Positions 35,676-47,172 are shown, counted from the stretch's first letter. The stretch is DNA of 64,000 bases from Corydoras sp. C115 (GCA_019802505.1 JAFMOC010000007.1:4114001-4178000), one strand, 5' to 3'. Notes: a model not told the origin generated them from the letters alone. Translations and numbers: made by a program.

Positions 35676-36325
35676 TTATATCAAATTAGGAAATGCAATT
35701 TTAAACATATAGTACAATATTTAATTTTGTAATTTTAGTTTAGCTAATCATTTGAAAAATGATTCAATAATACTGACTTGTGTTGATCTTAACTACTGAC
35801 TTGTGTTGTAATGTAATGTATTGCGTCTCAGATTGGCAAAAAAATCGGAACTGTGTTTTTGTAGGTGTGAAGCCCATAATCAGCAATGACTGCAAATAAT
35901 CATTTCACAGAAATGTTGCATTTTATCGACCTTTATAAACCACTTCTACTAACTTTTGCTTGAGTTTTTGTCATAATAATTTTTTTTTTTTTTTTTAATA
36001 ATTTTTTTTTATAAATGTTACTATAAAGAAACCTGTGAACTGTGTGTTTAGGTTCACTAATCATATACATGACCTACTATGTCTAAGTTAACTTACTGTT
36101 GTCCTGAAATCTTCCTTTAGACTTTGCTGGTATACTAACCTCAAAATGTGATTACTGCAATGCAGGTTAACTGGATGTTTAAATAAATCAATATGGCAAA
36201 TCTGACACCAAAATACCTGCTTGTCTCTAATAAGTTTTACAACCAACCCGTGAGCTTAGCTTCAAAGGTGCAGTTTTACTAAATGTCCCTGGTCAGTAGA
36301 AGTCACACAAAATTTGAGTATTGTT

Positions 36326-36664
36326 CATTTATTCATTACTTATCTCCCGCTGTATCTTCTATTAGGGTCGCGGTGGGGTTCCCCAGGGGAGAACGTTTCG
36401 GGCGCTGGGCAGATAGACCCAGGACAGGGTGCCAATCCATCGCTGGGCACACACTCACTCACACAAACACACTCTATATGGGGCAATTTGGAGAATTCAA
36501 TTGACATGATCCATGTTTTTGGACTGTGGGTGGAAACCAGAGAACCCAGAGGAAACCCACGTGGACACAGGGAGAACATGGAAACTCCACCTAGATGGGG
36601 ATTCAAACCGGGAATCCCTAGCGCTGAGAGGCGAACGTGCTAACCACTAAGCCACCGTGCCACC
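36326..36664 (-). mobile_element. SINE (mermaid-like), full length
   Basis: Minus copy with 10-bp target duplication GAGTATTGTT at 36316-36325 and 36665-36674. A small deletion removes the CATGCCCATC segment next to the CCAGGGGAGAACG motif. Confidence 0.93.
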
Positions 36665-37248
36665 GAGTATTGTTGAGTATTTGAAATTTGACCATTTCAG
36701 TATTGTTTGAGATTCAGCCGCTCCTTTAACCTTCAAATCTATTTGTACAGTAAAGATTTTAAATAAATCTTGACTGTAAACCAATCCTTAATATAACATT
36801 TTCCAACACATTTTATCTTGTTACTTAATGTAAATCAACATTTAAATGCTTTCTTAGATCATAATTTATCAATCAGTTTTCATTTGAGTTTTATTTTGTT
36901 TCAGTGGTTGTTGGATCAAATATATTGAATAATTTGACTTTATCAATACTTTTGTAATACTCCTTTGTGAAAAATGTACAAAAGTTTAAACAGTGGTATA
37001 CAGTGGATATAAATTAAATTAAATTAAATTAAATTAAATTAAATTAAATTAAACTGAATAATACACATTGATCTGTTTATTGCTTGGCCACCTGTATTCA
37101 GATTTAATGGCTCATTTTTACTGGAAAACAGTGAAACAAATAATTCTTCTGGTTGTAAGCTTCTACTTTATGGTTGAAAAAATCTTAACCCATATTTCAT
37201 ATCCATGAGAATTAAAATTATTGCCTTGATGTTAGTAATATTTACTTT
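36665..37248. other. intergenic, no gene seen
   Basis: AT-rich sequence with one pentanucleotide microsatellite (AAATT, about nine units, 37011-37054). No coding or element signal otherwise. The upstream interval 35680-36315 is similar. Confidence 0.7.
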
Positions 37249-37420
37249 AGGGGCGGCACGGTGGCTTAGTGGTTAGCTCATTAGCCTCTCAGCGCTAGGG
37301 ATTCCAGGTTCAAATCCCAATCTGGGGGAAATTTCTTGTTCTCCCCGTGTCCACATGAGTTTCCTCCAGGTCCTCCGGTGACCCTAGTTGAAGATTAAGG
37401 AGAAGAAAATGGATGGATAG
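37249..37420 (+). mobile_element. SINE (mermaid-like) with internal deletion
   Basis: Starts with an intact head (GGGGCGGCACGGTGGCTTAG) but jumps from the CTCCGG region straight to GACCCTAGTTGAAGATTAAG and a GGATGGATAG tail, losing about 180 bp. The 11-bp duplication ATATTTACTTT (37238-37248, 37421-37431) encloses the short form, so it either inserted short or was deleted internally later. Confidence 0.93.
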
Positions 37421-37940
37421 ATATTTACTTTGGGATTTCTGAGCTGTATTTGTGTCTTACATCATAAATTTGGGGTTAAACAAAAAGACAAAAACATGAG
37501 TCTTCTAAACCAGCTGAAAACTTGGGACATATTGTTCACAATTGTAGCTAGACAGCTAAAGTTCGTTTAAAAAAGAGACCTGCTGAGGAAACTAACACAG
37601 TAAAGCACTGGCATACATTGTGCAATACACATTTGTACTACATCAGATTTTATGCTCCTCAGTAGATCCACCATCATAACAGTCACAGTTAAATGGTGCA
37701 AATTCTCTTTAAATTGCTAACTGCATAAACACACAATTTGCATAACCATTTATTCATTTTTCACATGAATAGTCTGTTTGGGCGTTCTTTTACTAGATAT
37801 GAAAACTACTGTCGGTTAGTTAGCATATAACTGTATCTAGAATAACTGGTTTCAGTTCTAGTTTCGGTCTATTACCTATTTGCACCTTGCTTTGAACGTG
37901 GGATTGTTCCGGAGGGGGCGTGACCTAGTTTCATCTGGGC

Positions 37941-37947
37941 TATATAA
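37941..37947 (+). promoter_or_regulatory. TATA-like box upstream of LINE minisatellite
   Basis: TATATAA within GGCTATATAAGAACCG, in a GC-rich patch (GGAGGGGGCGTGACC just upstream) unlike the AT-rich surroundings. It stands about 75 bp before the tandem array and could drive the LINE. This is inference from sequence form. Confidence 0.45.
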
Positions 37948-38016
37948 GAACCGTGGATACGCTGACGCGACAGCGGAAGCGACAGCCCCTCGAGTTCCGC
38001 CCCTCGTGTTAAGACC

Positions 38017-38637
38017 TATTCGTGTAAAGACCTGCGAGTCTACCTGCGCGAGTCCTATTCGTGTAAAGACCTGCGAGTCCTATTCGTGTAAAGACCTGCG
38101 AGTCTACCTGCGCGAGTCCTATTCGTGTAAAGACCTGCGAGTCTACCTGCACGAGTCCTATTCGTGTAAAGACCTGCGAGTCTACCTGCGCGAGTCCTAT
38201 TCGTGTAAAGACCTGCGAGTCTACCTGCGCGAGTCCTATTCGTGTAAAGACCTGCGAGTCCTATTCGTGTAAAGACCTGCGAGTCTACCTGCGCGAGTCC
38301 TATTCGTGTAAAGACCTGCGAGTCTACCTGCGCGAGTCCTATTCGTGTAAAGACCTGCGAGTCTACCTGCGCGAGTCCTATTCGTGTAAAGACCTGCGAG
38401 TCTACCTGCGCGAGTCCTATTCGTGTAAAGACCTGCGAGTCCTATTCGTGTAAAGACCTGCGAGTCTACCTGCGCGAGTCCTATTCGTGTAAAGACCTGC
38501 GAGTCTACCTGCACTAGTCCTATTCGTGTAAAGACCTGCGAGTCTACCTGCGCGAGTCCTATTCGTGTAAAGACCTGCGAGTCTACCTGCGCGAGTCCTA
38601 TTCGTGTAAAGACCTGCGAGTCTACCTGCGCGAGTCC
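38017..38637 (+). repeat. 39-bp minisatellite with 181-bp higher order
   Basis: Seventeen consecutive units: fourteen of 39 bp and three of 25 bp. Each begins TATTCGTGTAAAGACCTGCG. The short ones lack 14 bp (TACCTGCGCGAGTC). The short units start at 38056, 38237 and 38418, exactly 181 bp apart, so blocks of four long and one short unit have been amplified together. Units are nearly identical, with single-base changes only at 38120-38158 and 38482-38520. Open frames exist on both strands but are by-products of the repeat. Confidence 0.95.
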
Positions 38638-38728
38638 ACCGAGCAAGGGTAACGACAAGGCAACTCATTTCAATCATATCTATTCATATCAATTCATTTT
38701 CTTTTCCATTCACACCTTTCTCATCAGC

Positions 38729-39964
38729 ATGTGTTTTCAGTTCATCCCTGTTATTTCCTCCTCTCACAGACGCTCCTTTCCTCAGAGGAGAAGGCGCACT
38801 CTTGCACACCTGCGAACTCTGCGGCAGGTGAATACAAGCGAGCCCTTCACCTTCTCTGCAGGACTATGGAATTGTCAGTCAGCCACCAAGAAATCTGATT
38901 TCATTCCTGCTTTTGCGGCTCATGCTGGTCTTCAGGTTTTAGCCCTCACTGAGACGTGGATTCGTCCAGAGAATTCCGCGACACCAGCTGCCCTTTCAAC
39001 TAATTTCCACTTCTCTCACTCTCCTCGTATTGGCAAAAGAGGAGGTGGCACAGGTTTGCTTATTACCCACAAATGGAAATTCTCTCCTCTTACACTTTTA
39101 TCAAACACTGTCTCATTCGAATTCCATGCACTGACAATCACTGAACCGGCTAAATGTCATTTTCTTGTCATCTATCGTCCCCCATGTCAACTAGATAACT
39201 TTGTCGAGGAATTTGATATGCTATTATCATCTCTCCCAGATGATGGTTGTCCTCTTGTTGTCCTCGGCGATTTCAACATTCACTTAGACCGACCGTACGC
39301 CGCTGAGTTCCTCGATCTCATCTCCAGCCTGGACCTCCATCTACTCCGCACCTCAGCTACCCACCGGGCTGGCAACCAGCTCGACCTCATCATGACGCGC
39401 TCATGTCTCTCTTCTGACATACACATCACTCCACTTCATGAATCAGACCACTTCTTCATACAGTTCTCTGTCTCTCTTCCACCTTCTCCCGTGATCATCA
39501 GTAAAACATCTCAGGTACGTCACAATCTTAGTGCCCTCTCTAACACACTCTTTGCCGACTTTGTTACAGATACCCTTCCTAGCATCAGTAACTTCTTAAC
39601 CCTTGACACCAACACTGCATCAAGCACATTCTGCTCCACCTTGGCTTCATGTCTTGATCAGGTCTGTCCAAAATCCACCAGGAAAACACATAGTTCTCCG
39701 TCCAGTCCCTGGCTCACGGAGACGCGTCGGAAGCAACGTACTTCTCTTCGTTCTGCCGAAAGAAAATGGCGTAAGTCTGGTCTGTCGTCAGACTTAGAAA
39801 CTTACCAGTCTTCACTTGCCACGTTCTCCAAGGATGTAACTGCTGCGAAATCCTTGTTCTTCCAGTCCAAGGTAACATGCATCTCAGATGCCCGCACCTT
39901 ATTCAGTACTTTCAACTCCCTACTAACTCCTCCCTCTCCCCCTCCTAACACTTCTGTCAGCTGA
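38729..39964 (+). pseudogene. LINE ORF part 1: AP endonuclease domain
   Basis: A 411-residue frame. The endonuclease-like domain starts near residue 43 (FSAGLWNCQSATKKSDF) and shows catalytic motifs LALTETWI, VVLGDFNIHLDRP, AGNQLDLIMT and HESDHFFIQF in the expected order. This nicks target DNA for target-primed reverse transcription. A basic linker (RRKQRTSLRSAERKWRKS) precedes the reverse transcriptase. The frame stops at 39962-39964 after NTSVS, where the family continues with SADVFATFF in the +1 frame, so a single frameshift separates it from the next feature. Confidence 0.85.
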
Positions 39965-41624
39965 TGTCTTTGCAACTTTTTTCACAGAAAAAATTGAGGG
40001 CATCAGCAAACTCTTTCATACTCACCATTTCCACAACACTACATCTCACACATCCAGCCATCCAACCCTCTCCTCCTTCTCCCCTGTCACAGAATCTGAC
40101 ATCTCCAAAATTCTTCTTGCCAGTAACCCAACTACTTGCCCCTTTGATTCCATCCCATCCCACCTTCAATCCATTGCCTCCTCCATCACACCAGCTCTCA
40201 CACACATCATTAACTCCTCTCTCACGTCAGGGACTTTTCCAAATTGTTTTAAACAAGCCATAGTCAAACCCCTACTCAAAAAACCTACGCTCAACCAAAA
40301 TCTGGTCGAGAGCTACAGACCTGTTTCTCTTTTACCTTTCCTGTCTAAAACACTTGAATGGGTGGTATCCACACAGGTCTCCAAATTTCTTAATCAGAAT
40401 AATCTCCTTGATCCCAATCAATCCGGTTTTAGATGTGGTCACTCCACGGAGACAGCATTGCTCTCTGTGATTGACTCACTTAAATCTGCCAAAGCCAAAT
40501 CTCAATCCTCGGTCCTCATTTTGTTAGACCTTTCTGCAGCTTTTGATACAGTAAATCATCAGATTCTACTGTCCACTCTAGCTGAATTAGGCTTTTCTGA
40601 TATGACACTTGAATGGTTTCGATCCTATCTCACAGGAAGGACCTTTAAAGTGTCATGGAATGGGGAGATCTCTAACTCTCACCAAGTACGCACTGGTGTG
40701 CCTCAGGGCTCTGTACTTGGTCCCCTCCTCTTCTCTCTTTACATGACATCACTGAGCACAGTCATCCAGGCGCATGGTTTCTCTTACCACTGCTATGCTG
40801 ATGACACTCAACTTCATCTGTCTTTTGCCCCTGATGACACCACCATCTCAAATCGGGTATCTGCATGCCTCTCCGACATATCTGTCTGGATGAAGGCCTG
40901 TCATCTCAAATTAAACTTAGAAAAAACAGAGCTTCTCATTATCCCAGCTAAACCCTCAATCCATCACAACCTGACCTTCCAAATTGATGGCTCCACAATC
41001 TCCCCAACTGATTCGGTCCGGAACCTTGGGTTCACAATAGACTCCCACCTTAAATTCTCTGATCATGTTATCAAAACCGCCCGTTCTTGGATTTTCCTTC
41101 TTTATAACATAAGGAAGATCAGACCCTTTCTGACTGAACATGCTACCCAACTGCTTGTTCAAGCCCTAGTCTTATCCCGGCTTGATTATTGTAATGCACT
41201 ACTTGCCGGTATCCCAACTTTCACCATCAGACCTCTTCAACTAATTCAAAACTCTGCAGCCCGACTCGTGTTTAACCAGCCCAAGCGAACTCATGTCACT
41301 CCATTACTCACTTCCCTCCATTGGCTTCCTGTAGCTGCTCGCATTCAGTACAAGTCGCTGACTCTGGCATACAGAACCATTTCTGGATCTTCCCCCTCTT
41401 ACCTTCACTCTATCTTTTCAAAATACACTCCGACTCGTTCACTTCGCTCCAGTGAGGATTGTCGCCTGGCGATTCCACCTCACCGAGGAGCTAATTCTCA
41501 TTCTGTGGCGTTCACCACTGCAAAATGGTGGAACGATCTTCCCAACTCTGTCCGTAAGGCAGAATCTCTAAACAGTTTTAAGAAACTACTTAAGACGCAT
41601 CTATTTACCAAATACCTGTTATAA
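39954..41624 (+). pseudogene. LINE ORF part 2: reverse transcriptase domain
   Basis: Open from 39954 to the stop at 41622-41624 (about 556 residues) with no internal stop. Motifs in order: SYRPVSLLPFLSKTLE, SGFRCGHSTETALL, LLDLSAAFDTVNHQ (first catalytic Asp), GVPQGSVLGPLLFSLYM, YHCYADDTQLHLSF (catalytic DD), LKLNLEKTELLII and the C-terminal RPFLTEHATQLLVQALVLSR and WLPVAARIQYKSLTLAYR. The frame follows the endonuclease by a +1 shift. Apart from this the polypeptide looks intact, pointing to a young copy. Confidence 0.9.
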
Positions 41625-42057
41625 AAAAATAAATAAATAAATAAAAAAAAAAGGGGGGGGGGGCGCAGCTTCGAATAACAATCAGGTTTGATGAACTTAC
41701 AGTATAGTTGGTTTTCTCCATGGCTTCTGACTTGTGGTGTTCTCATTTGTAAGTCGCTTTGGATAAAAGCGTCTGCTAAATGACTAAATGTAATGTATGT
41801 AATGTAAATGTTTTACAACAAACAGAAACAAATTGTGAAGTGACAGTTTGGTACACAGTAACCTAAATTATGAAAGCTGTAGGCATTGATACCTGGTGAC
41901 GCCGTCACTCGAAAATAGATTAATGAGAATTTCTATACACAAGTTGTAAAGAACCACCAATAAGTACATAGCAAACACTAATTGCTGATCATTAAAATAT
42001 GTTTTTATTTTAGGAATAAATAAATTTTACATTATTCCAACATTGAATTTTTTGCAG

Positions 42058-42335
42058 GGCAGCACGGTGGCTTAGTGGTTAGCACGTTCGTCTCTTAGCA
42101 CTAGCGATTCCTGGTTCGAATCCCAATCTGGGTGGAGTCTCCATGTTCTCCCCGTGTCAGTATGGGTTTCCTCCGGGTTCTCCGGTTTCCTCCCACAGTC
42201 CAAAAACATGGATCAATTCAATTGAGTTCTCAAAATTGCCCCATAAAGAGTGTGTCTGTGTGAGTGGGGCATGGGGAACCCCACCACGAACCCTGATAGA
42301 GGATAAAATGGAAGATAATGGATGCATGGATGGAT
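42058..42335 (+). mobile_element. SINE (mermaid-like) with internal deletion
   Basis: Intact head (GGGCAGCACGGTGGCTTAGT) and centre. The segment between GTGTGAGTG and GGGCATGGGGAACC is missing, including the CCTGTCCTGGG part. Flanks are GAATTTTTTGCAG and GAATTGCAG, a plausible but length-altered target duplication. Confidence 0.88.
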
Positions 42336-43979
42336 GAATTGCAGCAAGCAGCTTCACTCTGTCGTCAATGAATTTATATTTAGTTACATGGAATGGAATG
42401 CTGTTTAAGTATTTGGGCATGCCTGACCCAACCACATAAAATAGAACAACAGAGACAAATAAAAGTAAAAAACTTTTCACACTTTTAAAGCAGATAAATA
42501 ATTGCAGTACAAAAAGCAAACCAGACTGGATATCTGAAGCTGAAATCACACCTTGGTGTATGCTTAATCCTCATCATTATCAGTTATAACTTATAGTCCT
42601 AAGGACAGTCAGGTTAAGTTACATTGTCAAAAAAATCCCGTAAATAGATAATTATTTGTAATAATAAGGAAGGGTTTTTGCATGACTATGATATTTAGGA
42701 TTTACACACATACAAAGTGAAAAAATGACATATGATTAGAAAAATTACAAGTACGACTTCTGGGATTTAAAAGCTTTAATCTACCTTTCTGCAGACTTTT
42801 TAAATATTTATTTGATTTAAAACACATCAAGTTTTAGTTATCTAACAATACCTTGCTGACTTTTGTGTCTAAAATCACATGGATTTGGGGATGCGCCGAA
42901 ATCAATTGTTCATCTGCTCGATGCATTAAATCTAATTGCCCATTGATGTGACATAGGTTGTCACTTTTCGATTTGTACGTGCGTAACTCCAAGAAATTGT
43001 ACTCGTAATTTTTTGAGTCAAAAGTATTTTTTTTTATTTGTACATGTGTAAATCCTAATTATTGTACATTTTAAAAAGTATTCAGGTAATAATACTTATT
43101 TATGATCACAAGCAATTTAAGTACGGGATTTTTGACAGTGATGTCACTCCATAGAAACTCTTATTTAATGTCACCAGTGGTGCAAGGCTACTGCAACTAA
43201 CTCTTCTTTAACAATGATATACACTTGTGTGTAGACATTATTGTGTCTGAATCCTTGCTTTCGTAGGTAGCCTGTGCTGTGGACGGCCTGTATTTGGTCA
43301 TCTTAATAGTGTCACATTTTATATTATGATATTAAGTTAAATGTGACAATTGTGCTGTTTACTGCATATTGCATTATAAAAAATACCATGTTTGCCATGT
43401 ACTGAAATATTTGTTTGAAATAGTACGTCTTTTTATCAATTTATGTTGTTCACATACTTCAGAGTGATTACCACTTTGGAGAACAATTATTATATAAGAA
43501 AAGTGTGTAAAAATCTATTTTCACACCCAAATACCAAACTAAGTAGAGGTTCACATAGAAAGTCTAAAAATATGTGCAATTATATGACCACATATGACCA
43601 ATGCATGTATAAACATTCACAATGGCATAGGTCACTTGTGTAGGAGCCCTGCACCAAGACATCATACAAGTATCAGCCTTTAAACTATGGCATAATATAT
43701 ATGGAAGCATATACATACTATGTTTAGTCTTCCATTACAGCCCAGTCAGAAAAACAACCATGATGTTGGGGTAGTTGATTTAAGCTAATGCCACACAATT
43801 AAATACCCTAAATAAGAGGTAACATACCTGTCAGCAGTAAAAAATAAATAAATAAATAAGGGAGGTACACACTAGGCTTTGTTGAGCCCAGAGTATAAAC
43901 TCTGGTTTATAGCCAGGAAGACGGCTGGGAGACATGAAGGAATAAAGTTGGGTATGTGCCCCATGCACGCCAGTATGTA
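42336..43979. other. intergenic, no feature recognised
   Basis: AT-rich sequence with a short AAAT run near 43845. I see no gene, repeat family or conserved signature. Confidence 0.6.
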
Positions 43980-44210
43980 CTTGTGCTTGTCCCTCAGTTT
44001 TCTCCTACGATAGGCATGGGGTAACCCACTGAGACCCTAATATAGGATTAAGCGGAAGATAATAAATGAATGAATTAATAAATGTCTTACCTGTGCCATG
44101 CCTCTAACAAATGTATTCTTAATCTTCTACATCCTCTTCACTCCCTGTGAAAATTCTTCACCTGTGCTACCTCCAACTCCATGTCCTGTTTTGGATCAGG
44201 TCCTTTTACT
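43980..44210 (+). repeat. left arm of inverted duplication
   Basis: Contains a SINE-like 3' tail (CAGTTTTCTCCTACGATAGG, then GGATTAAGCGGAAGATAATA) followed by GTCTTACCTGTGCCATGCCT, CTTCTACATCCTCTTCACTC and CTCCATGTCCTGTTTTGGAT. The same series occurs inverted at 47640-47890 with roughly 90% identity by eye. Confidence 0.8.
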
Positions 44211-44606
44211 CTAAGCCATACAACATTACAGGCCTCACCTTCTCTTTTCCTCTGACATGGACTGGCATGGACTGGCATTTTATCTCATCCATCAGTCTTT
44301 GCAGCCAGTCGTTTATGACTACTCTTGCTTATCTGAAGCACTAGCTGGTTCACTATTAACCTTCTTGTTCTCTTATTTTCTACATTTATCAGCTCATTAA
44401 ATGACCTGTTTCATCTTCTTAGTACAGTCTCCTCTAATTACAACACATTTCCAACAGCATTCTTTATCACCCTAACCTGCTGCATTTGCAACTTTGTTTC
44501 TCTGGTTGGCCATTCAAATACAAGTCTTTTCCCATTTCTTTTTTGAATTGGATTTTTTTTCTTTTTTGAATCTAGAACTTGGGTTTTTTTTGTGTACATT
44601 TGTGTA

Positions 44607-45462
44607 CCGTATTTTCCGGACCATAAGGCGCACCGTATTATAAGGCACAGTCTGAATTACGAGGTCTATTTCTGTATTTGACCCACGTATAAGGTGCACC
44701 GTACTATAAGGCGCACTCTCAATTACGGACTTTATTTCTGTACGGTACATATTATGTATGGCACCGTATTATTAGGCACTTGCTAAAACATACGATCTAC
44801 AAGAAAAGTAAAGGATGCAAAACGGTGATTTATAATTGAAGTTTATTCTACTACTTGACAAAACACACATTATTTTAATCACTCTTCTCCCACAAATCCA
44901 TCAAAGTCCTCATCTTCTGTGTCTGAATTGAAAAGTTGCGCAATTTCACTATCGAGCATTCCGGGTTCCCTCTCATCAATGTCCGAGTCAGTCTCATCGC
45001 CAGGCGGCTGTTCGGCAAAGATGCCGGCTTTCGCAAAAGCTCGGACAACGGTTACAGCAGAAACCTTAGCCCAGGCATCCACCATCCATTCACAGACGCT
45101 GGCGTAACTCGCCCGCCGCTGCCTCCCAAGTTTTAGTAAACGTGTGTTCGCCGTCTATCATCCATCGCTCCCATGCCGCCCGCAACTTTACATTAAACAC
45201 CCTGTTTACGCCAATGTACAGCAGTTGGAGTTCTTTATTTAATCCTCCCCGAATGACGGCAAGCTCCAAATTAATTTTATTCACTCGGCTTTTCTGCGAG
45301 ATGAGCGCGCATGGAGCCACAAATCAGCAGTGACGGTATTGTGTGGAAAAAAACACCCGGTCGCACAACAATACTTTTATAGATATTGGATTATAAGGCA
45401 CACGTCCAATTTCTGGGAAAATTTTAGGCTTTTAGGTGCGCCTTATAGTCTGGAAAATACGG
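44607..45462 (-). mobile_element. pogo-type element, degraded
   Basis: Ends start CCGTATTTTCCGGACCATAA and, inverted at the right, CCGTATTTTCCAGACTATAA, each followed by GGCGCACC, with TA on both sides (44605-44606, 45463-45464). The TA duplication and this end sequence are those of pogo/Tigger-like elements. Repeats of the motif ATAAGGCGCAC occur inside the left end. At 856 bp it retains only the 3' part of a transposase gene. Confidence 0.8.
44879..45320 (-). pseudogene. pogo-type transposase C-terminal remnant
   Basis: Minus strand. The frame from 45320 to about 45100 reads NLELAVIRGGLNKELQLLYI then RAAWERWMIDGEHTFTKTWE, and a second frame to 44879 reads CEWMVDAWAKVSAVTVVRAF then the acidic tail DSEIAQLFNSDTEDEDFDGF. 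These are consecutive parts of the C-terminal region of pogo-like DDE transposases, joined through a frameshift near 45100. The catalytic core is absent. Confidence 0.75.
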
Positions 45463-45474
45463 TACCTTTTTTAA

Positions 45475-45880
45475 GTATAACTGTATGCCTTCCTTTCTAG
45501 CATTTTGCCATATCTGTATTCACAGACATCACCTCTTTCAGGTCAGACATGTCTGCCTGTCCAGGTGTTTCCATCTCCAATCCTGTCATGCTGTATTTTT
45601 AAACATAGCAACTTTATCTCTGCTTTTCAGTTATCCAGGATTTACTTTAGAGGATAGATTCCACCATGTCGCTTGTTCTTGTTTTCACCTCCATCTCCTT
45701 TGTTGAGTGTGACTCTCTCTTGTGACTTTTACATTTCCACATACTATCTATTTCCATTTTTTTTTGCTTTGCAATTTTTACATTAAACACAAAAAATTTA
45801 ACAAAAGTAAAGATAATATTAATTATGAATCAAGAATAGTAAAAATATAATCAAGATAGAACAACCCAAGACAAGCAATG
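45475..45880. other. unassigned intergenic sequence
   Basis: Pyrimidine-rich plus strand without a convincing frame. It may belong to an old repeat but I cannot assign it. Confidence 0.4.
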
Positions 45881-46077
45881 ACAAGTAGGGCATAACAGAC
45901 CTAGGTGAATGACCTCACAACTTGTGAGTGGGCTAGTGATGCCCAGGTATGCAAAAGCTCCAGGATGTCTATTGGAACCAGCCAAAATGTCTTTTTTTTA
46001 GCAAAACACTACCAATTCTCCAGACGCTGCAGACTATACAGTAGAAAAGGTCAAATACATGATGAATTGTAGCACTG

Positions 46078-46509
46078 TGTCACAGCTCGCTTGCCTAACC
46101 CGGAAATCGGCTGCGCGGAGTAAATGCGCAACACCGAAGCGTCTGAAAGCGTTTACAGGGAACGGCTACGCGGAGTAATGCGCAACGCCGAAGTGCCTGA
46201 AAACGCTACCACGGAACGGCTGCGCGGAGTAATGCGCAGCGCCGAACCGCCGAAATCGCGGGAGAGAGTTTGGAAACACCAGGACATAAAACAAAACAGA
46301 ATTTATTAATTAAAAGGTGTAAGGACACCAACACGGAGGGTAACAAACAAACGAGTATACAAGGAAAATAATAAAGACGTGCCAGGGGGAAGGGGAACAC
46401 GGAGCCTAAATACAAAACACACCCGATCACGCGCACCAAAACAAACCAATCACCCAACGACGTCAATGAGTACACTCATGAGGAACAAGTGCCCTAGGCA
46501 CTTCTAACA
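46078..46509 (-). mobile_element. LTR copy A with adjacent polypurine tract
   Basis: On the minus strand the 432-bp block begins TGTTAGAAGTGCC and ends GCTGTGACA (TG...CA), with AATAAA near its middle. Just 5' of it is the polypurine run TTGGGGTGGGGGTA at about 46510-46525, as expected before a 3' LTR. Its 3' portion carries three tandem units of about 55 bp built on GCGCGGAGTAATGCGC. Confidence 0.75.
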
Positions 46510-46976
46510 TACCCCCACCCCAAAGGTCGCGCCACAGGGGGAAGCGACCAAGAAGGAGAAAAGAAAAAAAAAAAGAAAAACAATTCTCGTGGAGAAGGGG
46601 GGGAGTCCCTCTGCTGACGAGGCGTGATGGACGCCCTCTGCGGATGAGGCATGGAGCACGGCATCTCGCTGCGGGGCGCGGATTGGCGCCCTCTGACTGC
46701 GAGGCGAGGGGAGCGTCCCTGGTGCTCGGACTCAGCGGCGGGCGGCCCCTGGTGCTCGGGCTCGGCAGCGGGTGGACCCTGGTGCTCGGGCTCGGTGGCG
46801 GGTCGACCCTGGTGCTCGGGCTTGGCGGCAGGTGGACCCTGGTGCTCGGGCTCGGCGGCGGGCAGCCTCTGGTGCTCGGGCTCGGCGGCGGGTGGCCCCT
46901 GGTACTCGGGCCCAACGGAGGGCGACCCCTGGTGCTCGGAACTCTCCAGATCTCTTGGCATGTCTTTTCTGTAGGG
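46510..46976 (-). mobile_element. LTR element internal remnant with decapeptide repeat
   Basis: Between the LTR copies. A minisatellite of about 30 bp at roughly 46720-46940 (GTGCTCGGGCTCGGCGGCGG type) encodes on the minus strand seven decapeptide units like EPEHQGPPAA, and in a second frame a Pro/Ser-rich form. The GC content is far above the surroundings. No gag, protease or pol motif is visible, so a coding role is doubtful. Confidence 0.5.
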
Positions 46977-47172
46977 CAAGTAGGGCATAACAGACCTAGG
47001 TGAATGACCTCACAACTTGTGAGTGGGCTAGTGATGTCCAGGTATGCAAAAGCTCCAGGATGTCTATTGGAACCAGCCAAAATGTCTTTTTTTTAGCAAA
47101 ACACTACCAATTCTCCAGACGCTGCAGACTATACAGTAGAAAAGGTAGAATACATGATGAATTGTAGCACTG

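Larger units (their letters stand above)
37880..41812 (+). mobile_element. L2-like LINE, near full length
   Basis: Order: GC-rich leader with TATA-like box, 17-unit minisatellite, endonuclease frame (38729-39964), reverse transcriptase frame (39954-41624), short 3' UTR and the tail AAGTCGCTTTGGATAAAAGC then GTCTGCTAAATGAC with an ATGTA-rich end. A (G)10 run lies near 41653. The body has one visible frameshift at about 39954. Endonuclease and reverse transcriptase features fit the L2/CR1 group of teleost LINEs. The 5' boundary is uncertain because no target duplication was found. Assignment of the minisatellite to the element is inference from position. Confidence 0.85.

Noticed and set aside
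36314..36643. Open frames of about 80-145 codons inside SINE copies (also 15915-16349, 31933-32310, 16480-16804)
   Set aside because: They coincide with the mermaid-like SINE and recur in each copy; not genes.
38017..38637. CRISPR-like array of regular repeats
   Set aside because: Units are contiguous with no unique spacers, in a vertebrate genome next to a LINE; it is a minisatellite.
38236..38658. Minus-strand frame of 140 codons with regular peptide repeats
   Set aside because: It arises from the 39-bp period (13 codons) without stops and shifts frame at the 25-bp units.
46463..47080. 205-codon Pro/Ser-rich minus-strand frame as a host gene
   Set aside because: Low-complexity minisatellite translation next to LTR sequence, with equally long frames on the other strand.
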